A DNA stretch of 9,434 nucleotides from assembly GCA_934234005.1 (NCBI GenBank), contig CAKQHC010000062.1, positions 1-9,434 of the forward strand, written 5' to 3'. The DNA is from an uncultured Methanomassiliicoccales archaeon (GTDB lineage: Archaea > Thermoplasmatota > Thermoplasmata > Methanomassiliicoccales > Methanomethylophilaceae). The translations under genes and the position numbers were made by a program. Below, piece after piece: positions 1 through 6,331 of this stretch. The notes beneath the pieces were generated by a model. That model saw nothing but the letters and a program-made list of their open reading frames with translations. It did not search any database and had not been told where the DNA came from. The first letter of the stretch is position 1; each line of letters begins with the position of its first letter.

Positions 1-284
1 TTCTTCAGTTTCATGCAGTTCTCGTGTTCCTGAACTTTCAGGCCGTCGAACCACGTGTTTCCTTTGTATTTCATGTTAAAGAACGCGTCAATCATCGACA
101 GGTTGAGCGATTTTCCGAAACGTCTGGGTCTGGTAAACAGATACACTTTGTTTCCGTCGTCGACGATATCTGAAATAAGCTCAGATTTATCGACGTAGTA
201 GTATCTTCCGCTGCGGATTTCCCAGAAATATTCGATTCCCGTCTGAGGTATCAGCAATTTGAATTCCTCCGCTTCTTTATTCAT
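1..284 (-). CDS. AAA-ATPase-like (DUF1703 type) protein, N-terminal part, cut by window edge
   Basis: The first 94 codons are visible; the gene continues beyond base 1. Near residues 28-33 is the run YYYVDKS, and residues 52-59 read RPRRFGKS. That is the degenerate P-loop typical of the 'AAA-ATPase-like plus PD-(D/E)XK nuclease' family (DUF1703), which is abundant in gut archaea and bacteroidetes. The next stretch, LNLSMIDAFF, is also family-typical. The full protein would normally run to roughly 500-600 residues and end in a nuclease-like domain. Its function is unknown; roles in mobile-element biology or defence have been suggested for the family but are not established. The ATG at 284-282 is chosen because a TATA box ends 25 bases upstream, which predicts a leaderless mRNA, and the protein begins at the usual distance from the YYVDKS motif. 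It is divergent from the Lrp gene. Confidence 0.8.
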   Translation of the reverse strand, partial: MNKEAEEFKLLIPQTGIEYFWEIRSGRYYYVDKSELISDIVDDGNKVYLFTRPRRFGKSLNLSMIDAFFNMKYKGNTWFDGLKVQEHENCMKLK

Positions 285-308
285 GAAGCAATAGTTATTG
301 TTGTTCTC

Positions 309-318
309 TATTTAAAAA
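309..318 (-). promoter_or_regulatory. TATA box of the left-edge AAA-ATPase gene
   Basis: Read on the minus strand this is TTTTTAAATA. Its centre lies about 29 bases before the ATG at 284. With normal archaeal spacing, transcription would begin at or within a few bases of the start codon, so the mRNA is probably leaderless. No ribosome binding site is seen, which agrees. Confidence 0.6.
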
Positions 319-345
319 GATTCAGTGGATGCAGTCGACATTCGG

Positions 346-353
346 TTTATAAT
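346..353 (+). promoter_or_regulatory. Candidate distal TATA box upstream of the Lrp gene
   Basis: TTTATAAT is a near-consensus archaeal TATA box. A 6-bp dyad, ATTGCT-N7-AGCAAT (365-383), sits just downstream over the expected start of transcription. It could drive a long-leader lrp mRNA or a small transcript from about 377. A 60-codon open frame (382-564) starts near there but resembles nothing known. Confidence 0.35.
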
Positions 354-502
354 TTCAATATCCGATTGCTTGTTGTTAGCAATGTTGTTTCAGCGTTGTA
401 GTGCCGAGTATGATTTACAATTGTGGGTGTCAGGTGCTGTAATATGCAAACGTTTGAACTCTCAGCAAACATTCGTTAGATTCGGCACTTTCGAAGCGAT
501 TG

Positions 503-510
503 TTTATAAG
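503..510 (+). promoter_or_regulatory. TATA box proximal to the Lrp/AsnC gene
   Basis: TTTATAAG is centred about 35 bases before the ATG at 542. Predicted transcription starts near 533, leaving a leader of about 9 bases without a Shine-Dalgarno sequence. It rules out the longer reading frame that opens with a TTG at 500, because that start would lie inside the box. Confidence 0.5.
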
Positions 511-541
511 CAGAGCAAAGAATACGGGATTCGGTATTCAA

Positions 542-1009
542 ATGTCCTTAGCAGAGTACGATGATCTGGACAAACGTATAATTGAGCTATTATCTACATC
601 GAGCCAAGGTTCATACAGGCAAATTGCAAAACAGCTCAATGTTCATCCCACTACACTCATCCAGAGAGTGAAGAATTTAGAATCGAGAGGAGTCATCAAA
701 GGGTACCGCGCAAGCATAGACTATATGGCTCTGGGTTTTGATTATATGGGGTTGGTCAACGTATATGCGGACAACGTTGCTACCGTGCAGGACGCTATCG
801 GAAGCATACCTCAGGTTATTTCTGTTTTCGACGTTACCGGAGACGCCGATTGTGTAGCATGGATCGCCTGTGTGGACAGAGACGAGTTCTCCGATGTCGT
901 GAAGAGCATAAACGCTATACCAAATGTCAAAAAGACAAACACTGCTGTGATTTTGGGCATTAAGAAGGATCCGTTCTCATATATTCCGCCGATAATCGAC
1001 ATGGAATAA
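542..1009 (+). CDS. Lrp/AsnC family transcriptional regulator
   Basis: This is a 155-residue DNA-binding regulator of the feast/famine (Lrp/AsnC) family. Residues 6-60 form the winged helix-turn-helix: LDKRIIELL, then SYRQIAKQLNVHPTTLIQRVKNLESRGVIKGY, with the recognition helix near 35-46. Residues 66-140 form the RAM effector-binding and oligomerising domain, with the typical VTGDADCVAWI segment at 98-108. Length and domain order are normal for the family. Members usually bind an amino acid and act as dimers to octamers; the ligand here cannot be read from sequence. The start at 542 is preferred over an in-frame TTG at 500 because the canonical N-terminus (EYDDLDKRIIELL) begins here and a TATA box overlaps the longer version. 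It lies 80 bases ahead of aspS in the same direction, but aspS has its own promoter. A link to the nearby asparagine genes is possible but unproven. Confidence 0.9.
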   Translation: MSLAEYDDLDKRIIELLSTSSQGSYRQIAKQLNVHPTTLIQRVKNLESRGVIKGYRASIDYMALGFDYMGLVNVYADNVATVQDAIGSIPQVISVFDVTGDADCVAWIACVDRDEFSDVVKSINAIPNVKKTNTAVILGIKKDPFSYIPPIIDME

Positions 1010-1037
1010 GCCCGGTGCGTTTCGCGCGCACAATATA

Positions 1038-1046
1038 TTTTATAAT
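1038..1046 (+). promoter_or_regulatory. TATA box of aspS
   Basis: TTTTATAAT lies within a longer AT run (1033-1046), about 48 bases before the aspS ATG. Predicted transcription starts near 1066-1070, giving a leader of about 20 bases that contains GAGG at 1077-1080 as a modest ribosome binding site, 9 bases before the ATG. GTGAGC (1062-1067) and GCTCAC (1082-1087) form a dyad around that site. It could be an operator, or a hairpin if transcription starts slightly earlier. Confidence 0.6.
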
Positions 1047-1089
1047 GGGGTTCGGGATAGCGTGAGCCATATAACAGAGGCGCTCACAT

Positions 1090-2910
1090 ATGAGAAGAAC
1101 GAACACATGCGGAGATTTGAGAGCATCCGATCTCGGCAAAGAGGTATGTCTCGAAGGCTGGGTAAGATTTTCCAGGGACCACGGAGGAGTCGCATTCATA
1201 GATTTGGCCGACAGGTACGGAATTACACAGATTGTTTTCGATCCGGAAGATTTGCCCGCAGGGGCCGATGCGGCCGAGATTACGGAGACTATGAAAGATT
1301 TCAGCCGTGAATCAGTAGTATGCATTAACGGAACCGTAAGAAAGAGAGTGGAAGGAACCGAAGATGCGAGAAACCCCACGGGAGAAATCGAAGTTCTCAT
1401 CACACATGCTGAACTTCTCAACAAATCCGCTCTTCCTCCGTTCGAGCTGGGAGACCAGAAGGAAAATGTTCTCCCCAGCGAGGACATAAGAATGCAGTAC
1501 AGGTATCTCGACCTCAGACGTACCGAAATGATGCAGGCCATCCAATTCAGATCGAGACTCGTACATCTTGCCAGACAGTATCTTGAATCCCAGGGCTTCC
1601 TTGAAATCGAGACGCCTATTCTGGGCAGGTCCACTCCCGAAGGGGCAAGAGATTATATTGTTCCGTCCAGAGTCCATCCCGGAACATTCTATGCGCTTCC
1701 CCAGTCGCCCCAGTTGTTCAAGCAGATGCTTATGGTGGCCAGCATGGACCGTTATTACCAGGTTGCACGCTGCTTCAGGGACGAAGATTCAAGGAAGGAC
1801 AGACAGCCCGAATTTACGCAGTTGGATCTCGAGATGTCTTTCGTTGACATGAAAGATATTCAGAATCTCATGGAAGGTATGGTCTCTTCGATTTGGAAAG
1901 GATTGTACGGAACCGAGCTCAAGACTCCTTTCCCTCACATCGCATACCGCGATGCAATGGAGAGATTCGGATCGGACAAGCCCGATATGAGATACGGTCT
2001 CGAATTCACAAAGCTCACCGATGTTGTAAAAGACGCTCCGTACAAGATTTTCCAGAACATTCTCGCGGAAGGCGGTATTGTTGCCGGAATGAATCTCAAG
2101 AAAGATATCGCAGGAGAGAAAATCGGAAGAAACGATGTCGACCGTTACATCAAATACGCCAAAAAATGCGGATTGGGCGGACTCACATGGATGAGATGCA
2201 CGGACGGTAAGCTCGAAAGCAACATTGTCAAGTACTTTACACCCGAAATTCTCGATAATATCAAGAATGTCATGGGAGCCGAGGAGGGAGACCTGCTGTT
2301 TATCGTCGCAGGTCCGTGGAAGGCTACCTATGAAGGCGCGGGAGCACTCAGGAAGAAACTGGCCGAGGATCTCGGCTTGGTTCCGAACGATGTGTTCCAA
2401 TTCTTCTGGATGGACGAGTGTCCGATGTTCGAGATTGATCCCGTATCCGGAAAATATGATGCGTTCCATCACCCGTTCGTTCTGCCCCAGAACGATCTCG
2501 ACGATGATTACGTGGGCGGAGCATGTTTCGATCTGTGTCTGAACGGATACGAACTCGGTTCCGGATCGCTGCGTATACACAACGTTGATCTTCAGAGAGC
2601 AGTATTCCACAAGCTCGGTTTGGACGACGAGAGAATCGAGAACAGCTTCGGATTCTTTATGCAGGCCCTGTCGTACGGCGCTCCTCCCCACGGAGGTATC
2701 GCAATAGGAATCGACAGACTCTGTGCGATTCTCCTCAACAAAGATTCCATCAGGGATGTCATTGCGTTCCCCAAGAACAAGAGGGCCGTATCCAACCTCG
2801 ACGGATCTCCCGCCAAGGTCGACGACGAGAAACTCGAAGAACTCCAGATAATATCTCTTGCGGGAGATATCGATATCGGAGAGTTCGACGAGAGCGAAGA
2901 TTCCGAATGA
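1090..2910 (+). CDS. aspS: Aspartyl-tRNA synthetase, bacterial type, probably non-discriminating
   Basis: This 606-residue class IIb synthetase charges tRNA(Asp) with aspartate. Residues 1-110 are the OB-fold anticodon domain (GWVRFSRDHGG at 23-33). Motif 1 is near 168-178 (QGFLEIETPIL), motif 2 at 227-246 (ARCFRDEDSRKDRQPEFTQL), and motif 3 at 535-548 (GGIAIGIDRLCAIL). The region at about 288-420 is the GAD insertion that defines bacterial AspRS; archaeal enzymes are about 430 residues and lack it. His31 in RDHGG and Gly89 in VEGTEDARNPTGE align with His31 and Gly82 of Pseudomonas aeruginosa AspRS, the positions known to permit recognition of tRNA(Asn). Discriminating E. coli AspRS has Leu at the first position. 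I infer a relaxed enzyme that also makes Asp-tRNA(Asn) for the adjacent GatCAB. The acidic tail (GEFDESEDSE) is unremarkable. The gene was probably acquired from bacteria. Confidence 0.97.
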   Translation: MRRTNTCGDLRASDLGKEVCLEGWVRFSRDHGGVAFIDLADRYGITQIVFDPEDLPAGADAAEITETMKDFSRESVVCINGTVRKRVEGTEDARNPTGEIEVLITHAELLNKSALPPFELGDQKENVLPSEDIRMQYRYLDLRRTEMMQAIQFRSRLVHLARQYLESQGFLEIETPILGRSTPEGARDYIVPSRVHPGTFYALPQSPQLFKQMLMVASMDRYYQVARCFRDEDSRKDRQPEFTQLDLEMSFVDMKDIQNLMEGMVSSIWKGLYGTELKTPFPHIAYRDAMERFGSDKPDMRYGLEFTKLTDVVKDAPYKIFQNILAEGGIVAGMNLKKDIAGEKIGRNDVDRYIKYAKKCGLGGLTWMRCTDGKLESNIVKYFTPEILDNIKNVMGAEEGDLLFIVAGPWKATYEGAGALRKKLAEDLGLVPNDVFQFFWMDECPMFEIDPVSGKYDAFHHPFVLPQNDLDDDYVGGACFDLCLNGYELGSGSLRIHNVDLQRAVFHKLGLDDERIENSFGFFMQALSYGAPPHGGIAIGIDRLCAILLNKDSIRDVIAFPKNKRAVSNLDGSPAKVDDEKLEELQIISLAGDIDIGEFDESEDSE

Positions 2911-2919
2911 TCGGAAACT

Positions 2920-2941
2920 GCCGGGGTAACCCGGCTTTTTT
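2920..2941 (+). terminator. Hairpin-plus-T terminator after aspS
   Basis: GCCGGG (2920-2925), loop GTAA (2926-2929) and CCCGGC (2930-2935) form a perfect 6-bp stem with a GNRA-type tetraloop, followed by six T (2936-2941). It starts 10 bases after the aspS stop and looks like an intrinsic terminator. Confidence 0.8.
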
Positions 2942-2974
2942 AGGTATTCCTAAATTATAAATATCGATTGGGAG

Positions 2975-3038
2975 ATGTCATATTCAGTGACATAGGACCA
3001 AGAGTCCGGCCGGGTTGCGCGTACACACGGGCCCGGCC
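2975..3038. repeat. Three contiguous stem-loops in the aspS/gatB convergent gap
   Basis: The first is ATGTCA-N7-TGACAT (2975-2993). One base later comes GGAC-CAAGA-GTCC (2995-3007), directly followed by GGCCGGG-N17-CCCGGCC (3008-3038). On the plus strand AGTTTT follows (3039-3044), and a TATA-like TTATAAAT lies upstream at 2955-2962. On the minus strand the set begins 15 bases after the gatB stop, so it would be the gatCAB 3' untranslated region. It may serve as a terminator or RNA-stabilising structure for gatCAB, or belong to a small plus-strand RNA. The sequence does not decide between them. Confidence 0.5.
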
Positions 3039-3053
3039 AGTTTTAAACAACAT

Positions 3054-4391
3054 TCAGAGCCTGGCTTCAATCAGTCTCCTGACTGCATCGACTACTTCGG
3101 ATGAAGAGTATTTTCCGCCGGTGCTCTTCATGACAAACCCGATTGCCTTGTTGGCTGCTTTATCGTTTTTGGTGTAATCTGTCACAATTCCGGGATTTTC
3201 GTCTATGAATCCGTTGATTATCGCATCAAGATCTCCGGATGCATCCGATATGCTTTCGGCAGATTCGCCGGTCATAAGCGATTTCAGTTCTATGGCGCAT
3301 TCCGTGTCTTTAATCGAACCTTCGACGAATTTTGCGATTACGGACTGTATGTCGTCGGACGATATACCGCGTTCTTCCGCAGCGGTCCAGTTGGCACTCA
3401 CGGGGCCGGATACCCATTTGACGGCATTCTGTGTTCCGAATCTGTCGGCCACGGCCGAAAACAGTTCGGCAAGGCCGAACGATGTCGCAACCAGCTGTTT
3501 GGCCATCTTTTGGTCTATCTTATATTTGTCAGCAAGCTGAAGCACCATTTTCTGGGGACTGAGCTTGATGTGGATTGAGTCCGCCATCTCTTTGATATGG
3601 AAGATTCCCAAATCAGGTTCGTCGATGTATCCGTAGTCTGCTTCGAATTCCTTCTTTCTTACGGAGATAGTTACGCCGCGTTCCTCATCGAAACGGCGCG
3701 TTTCGCGTTCGATTTTGCCTCCGGCCTTGAGAATCTTGGTTTGTCTGATCATCTCGAATGTCAGTGCGCGTTCCACGTTTTTCAGACCGGTGACATTCTT
3801 CACTTCGCATCTTTCCTTGCCGACAGAGATGTTGCAGTCGCAGCGGATGCTCCTCTCCCCGTCGCCGGGAAGGTCTATGACATGGCGTATATCCTGTATG
3901 AGCTGTCCGAGGAATTCTCTTGCTTCGGCAGGGGTTGCGATGTCGGGTTCCGTGACTATTTCGGCCAAAGGTATACCCGATCTGTTGTAATCCACAAGAG
4001 ACGACAGGTCTCCGACCCTTTTTGTCTTGCCGGGGTCTTCCTCGACATGAATTCTGGTGATGCGTATGGGCTTTTTGCCGTTCAGATAGTATATTCCGCC
4101 TTCTCCCACGGGATTGTCGTACTGTGTAATCTGAACGCTTTTGGACATGTCCGGATAGAAGTATGTTTTTCTGGAGAACCATGTGGTGTCCGCAACTTTG
4201 CATCCCAGCATCTTTGCGAGCATGATGCCGTATTCCAACACTTTTTTGTTGAGCACAGGTTTGGCTCCGGGCATTCCCAGGCACACAGGACATACATGTG
4301 TGTTCGGACCCGGGGCTTCGGTTGTGGGACAGGAGCAGAACATTTTGGACTTGGTGGGAAGTTGGACGTGTATTTCCAATCCGATCTTCAT
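3054..4391 (-). CDS. gatB: Asp-tRNA(Asn)/Glu-tRNA(Gln) amidotransferase subunit B
   Basis: This is the 445-residue kinase-like, tRNA-binding subunit of GatCAB, which phosphorylates the aminoacyl side chain of mischarged tRNA and transfers ammonia to it. It opens with KIGLEIHVQL (2-11). Cys19, Cys21, Cys34 and Cys37 form the CxC...CPVCLG zinc site, and the family signature LVDYNRSGIPLAEIV spans 132-146. The helical and YqeY-like tail (about 300-445), with KAIGFVMKSTGGK near 415-427, contacts tRNA. The ATG at 4391 is chosen because it overlaps the gatA stop as ATGA and places IGLEIHVQL at the protein start; an upstream in-frame extension reads only antisense of gatA. In archaea, glutaminyl-tRNA is usually made by GatDE, so this complex probably serves asparagine only. 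Last gene of the gatCAB operon. Confidence 0.96.
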   Translation of the reverse strand: MKIGLEIHVQLPTKSKMFCSCPTTEAPGPNTHVCPVCLGMPGAKPVLNKKVLEYGIMLAKMLGCKVADTTWFSRKTYFYPDMSKSVQITQYDNPVGEGGIYYLNGKKPIRITRIHVEEDPGKTKRVGDLSSLVDYNRSGIPLAEIVTEPDIATPAEAREFLGQLIQDIRHVIDLPGDGERSIRCDCNISVGKERCEVKNVTGLKNVERALTFEMIRQTKILKAGGKIERETRRFDEERGVTISVRKKEFEADYGYIDEPDLGIFHIKEMADSIHIKLSPQKMVLQLADKYKIDQKMAKQLVATSFGLAELFSAVADRFGTQNAVKWVSGPVSANWTAAEERGISSDDIQSVIAKFVEGSIKDTECAIELKSLMTGESAESISDASGDLDAIINGFIDENPGIVTDYTKNDKAANKAIGFVMKSTGGKYSSSEVVDAVRRLIEARL

Positions 4392-5716
4392 GCTTTCACC
4401 TCCGGTCTTCTGAGTTCGAATGCTTTCTCCCAATCCTCGGCAATCGAGAACAGGATTTCTTCGTCCCAGTGGTCGGCAACAAACTGCATGCCTACAGGCA
4501 TACCGTCGGAATCGTAACCGCACGGAACAGACATGTGCGGAGTTCCCGCAAGGTTTGCAGGCACCGTGAGGTAGTCTGCTTTGTAAGAATCCAACGCGGA
4601 CATTTTCGATATGTCGTCGAATTTGGGTGCGGTGAACGGCATTGTCGGTGCGAGAACGGCGTCATGGTTTTCGAGAATTCTCTTGTAATCCGCAATAACT
4701 ACCTCTCTTACCTGTCTTGCCTTTGCGTAGTATCTGTCCCTGTATCCTTCCATTCTGGTGAACGTTCCCAGCAGAATACGTCTTTTTGCCTCGTCTCCGA
4801 AGTATTCCGAACGTATTTCCGAAAAATAATCGTCAAATTTCTGAGACAAATCTCCGTCCTGGCGTCCGTACCTCATTCCGACATATCTTGCAAGGTTTGT
4901 GGAAGCTTCCGATGTTGCGAGAATATAGTATGCGGGCATGGCGTATTTCAGCGACGGCATGTCGACGTAATCCACGTCAACGCCCATGGACTTCAGGTTT
5001 TCCAGAGCAGACATGAATGTTTTCTCAACATCTTTGGACAATCCTTCGATACCTTCTTTCGGTACCGCCACGGAACCAAGCCTGCGGTATCCGTTTTTCA
5101 TTTCGGGCTGCATGCAGGACGTCGGATCCCTGTGATCCTTTCCCGCAATAATGTTGGTGACTTTTCTCAGATCGCCTGCTTTGGCTGAAATCGGACCGAC
5201 TTTGTCAAGGGAGTTTCCGTAATCAATCAGACCGTATCTCGATACGCGGCCGTATGTGGGTGCAAGACCGTATACTCCGCAGAAGGATGCGGGACAGCAG
5301 ATTGATCCTCCGGTTGAAACACCGAGGGAGACATGGTCTTCCAACACCGCTGCGGCGCATGCGGATCCTCCGGACGAACCTCCGCACGCCCTTTCCGTAT
5401 CAAACGGATTGCGCGGTATTTCCAGACCGGAGTTTGTGGAGAACGTTCCGAATCCGAATTCGTCCATGTTTGTCTTTCCGATCAGTTTTCCGCCTGCTTC
5501 TCTCATTTTTGCAATGGGGGTGGCATCGAATACAGGATAATATCCTTCGAGTATTCTGGATCCCGAACAGGTCTCCATATCTTTCGACGTCAGGTTGTCT
5601 TTTGCGGAAAACAGGAACTTTGCGTCTCCCGCATCGGTATCGTCGGTCATGGCATGGAACATGGAATAGCGTGCGTTGACCGGTTTCAGTTTTGCGAGAA
5701 CATCGTTCATGCTCAT
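4388..5716 (-). CDS. gatA: Asp-tRNA(Asn)/Glu-tRNA(Gln) amidotransferase subunit A (glutaminase)
   Basis: This 442-residue amidase-signature enzyme hydrolyses glutamine to supply ammonia to GatB. The Ser-cisSer-Lys triad is visible: Lys39 (SAKDNL), the Ser pair at 114-115 (CGGSSGGSA), and the nucleophile Ser138 (STGGSI). GKTNMDEFGFG lies at 80-90 and FCGVYGLAPTYGRVSRYGL at 145-163. The likely glutamine-binding positions Arg312/313 (KRRILLGTF) and Asp381 (ADYLTVPANLAG) are kept. Oddities: the usual GSDTGGSIR reads GVSTGGSIC (Ser134, Cys140), the usual GLKPTYG reads GLAPTYG (Ala152), and the N-terminus is some 30 residues shorter than in bacterial GatA. Start and stop both overlap neighbours by ATGA, indicating coupled translation. 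An alternative start is the ATG two codons further in. Confidence 0.95.
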   Translation of the reverse strand: MSMNDVLAKLKPVNARYSMFHAMTDDTDAGDAKFLFSAKDNLTSKDMETCSGSRILEGYYPVFDATPIAKMREAGGKLIGKTNMDEFGFGTFSTNSGLEIPRNPFDTERACGGSSGGSACAAAVLEDHVSLGVSTGGSICCPASFCGVYGLAPTYGRVSRYGLIDYGNSLDKVGPISAKAGDLRKVTNIIAGKDHRDPTSCMQPEMKNGYRRLGSVAVPKEGIEGLSKDVEKTFMSALENLKSMGVDVDYVDMPSLKYAMPAYYILATSEASTNLARYVGMRYGRQDGDLSQKFDDYFSEIRSEYFGDEAKRRILLGTFTRMEGYRDRYYAKARQVREVVIADYKRILENHDAVLAPTMPFTAPKFDDISKMSALDSYKADYLTVPANLAGTPHMSVPCGYDSDGMPVGMQFVADHWDEEILFSIAEDWEKAFELRRPEVKA

Positions 5717-5985
5717 GACAGTCTCGGCCCCCTGACATATCTTTCATAAGTGTTCATGTCCCTGAGGAGGGCATCGGCATCGAATTCGGATGACGGTTCG
5801 TCGTCTCTCAGTACGTCTGCGACCTCGATGGGATTGAGGCCGTGTCTGTCGCATCCGGGTGCCTCGTCCAGCAATTCGAAATAGGCAAGAATGTCGTTCA
5901 GATCCTTACTGTATTTCTCCAGTTCCTCGGCCGTGAGCTTTATATGTGCTGCACGGGCCACTCTCTCGACGGTCGCTTTGTCCAT
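5713..5985 (-). CDS. gatC: Asp-tRNA(Asn)/Glu-tRNA(Gln) amidotransferase subunit C
   Basis: This small 90-residue subunit wraps between GatA and GatB and stabilises the complex. The helical N-terminus (VERVARAAHIKLTAEELEKY, 6-25), the LNDILAYFELLDEA helix (29-42) and the extended tail ending RYVRGPRLS are typical; usual family length is 90-100. It is the first gene of the operon and ends in an ATGA overlap with gatA. Ahead of the ATG is AAGAAGGTTCAGAAC, in which GAAGGT is a weak ribosome binding site. The order C-A-B is the common archaeal and bacterial arrangement. Confidence 0.94.
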   Translation of the reverse strand: MDKATVERVARAAHIKLTAEELEKYSKDLNDILAYFELLDEAPGCDRHGLNPIEVADVLRDDEPSSEFDADALLRDMNTYERYVRGPRLS

Positions 5986-6020
5986 GTTCTGAACCTTCTT
6001 GGTTCCCCATCGCGTGCGCG

Positions 6021-6028
6021 TATTAATA
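6021..6028 (-). promoter_or_regulatory. Probable TATA box of gatCAB
   Basis: TATTAATA (itself a palindrome) is centred about 40 bases before the gatC ATG. Transcription would begin near 5998, leaving a leader of about 13 bases. No better AT-rich element lies closer. Confidence 0.45.
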
Positions 6029-6270
6029 GTAGTGTCCGCGAGTTACAACGTTTGAATATGTGCGGCAGGGTCCGGCGTTATAACATGTACGGCGTATGAG
6101 GCATATTATGCCGGTGCGGAACCGTCCGAATTACGCGGGAAAGCCTACGGTCGGGATGGTTTTGCGAATATGCCGGATGACGGTTATGTAGGTTCTGCAG
6201 CGGTTGTTTCAGACAACTGTGCTTCTGCTTATGCCAAAGCAAAAGGATGCAGCCAGAATCTGCATGTTAC

Positions 6271-6299
6271 TAAAATAAACGGGATGTGCAGAACATCCC
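6271..6299 (-). terminator. Hairpin-plus-T terminator of the DUF2284-like gene
   Basis: A perfect 7-bp stem GGGATGT/ACATCCC (6281-6287 with 6293-6299) closes a 5-base loop. Read on the minus strand it is followed by GTTTATTTTA. It lies 32 bases past the stop at 6332. A second dyad, ATGCAG-N7-CTGCAT (6247-6265), follows and is trailed by CCTTTT on the minus strand. Confidence 0.7.
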
Positions 6300-6331
6300 A
6301 GGGAAACGGTTTCGGGGCGTCTGCAAGAAAA

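Larger units (their letters stand above)
5986..6331. other. Gene-free stretch between gatC and the DUF2284-like gene
   Basis: No convincing gene is seen. The left part holds the gatC promoter and the right part (6271-6299) the terminator of the DUF2284-like gene. In between are small dyads: GTTATAAC (6077-6084), GGCATA-T-TATGCC (6100-6112), GTTGT-TTCAG-ACAAC (6203-6217) and ATGCAG-N7-CTGCAT (6247-6265). A plus-strand frame is open from 6056 but has no ATG until 6170, no ribosome binding site and no recognisable product. No tRNA-like T-arm was found. Confidence 0.5.

Noticed and set aside
400..489. tRNA-like fold suggested by an 8-bp end pairing about 90 bases long
   Set aside because: No T-arm (GTTCGA-type) sequence, no D-arm and no plausible anticodon stem could be placed.
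382..564. 60-codon open frame starting about 30 bases after a TATA box
   Set aside because: It overlaps the start of the Lrp gene, resembles nothing known and has unusual codon use; kept only as part of the upstream-region finding.
960..1634. 224-codon minus-strand open frame spanning the Lrp end and aspS start
   Set aside because: Runs antisense through two real genes and the aspS promoter; no domain recognised.
1789..2691. 300-codon open frame on the minus strand inside aspS
   Set aside because: It is antisense to a fully conserved synthetase, has no promoter or ribosome binding site, and shows no recognisable domain.
3597..4517. 306-codon open frame on the plus strand opposite gatB
   Set aside because: Antisense shadow of gatB; Phe/Cys-rich composition is the mirror of the gatB codons and no family is recognised.
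4298..5188. 296-codon open frame on the plus strand opposite gatA and gatB
   Set aside because: It spans the overlap of two conserved genes on the other strand and has no supporting signals.
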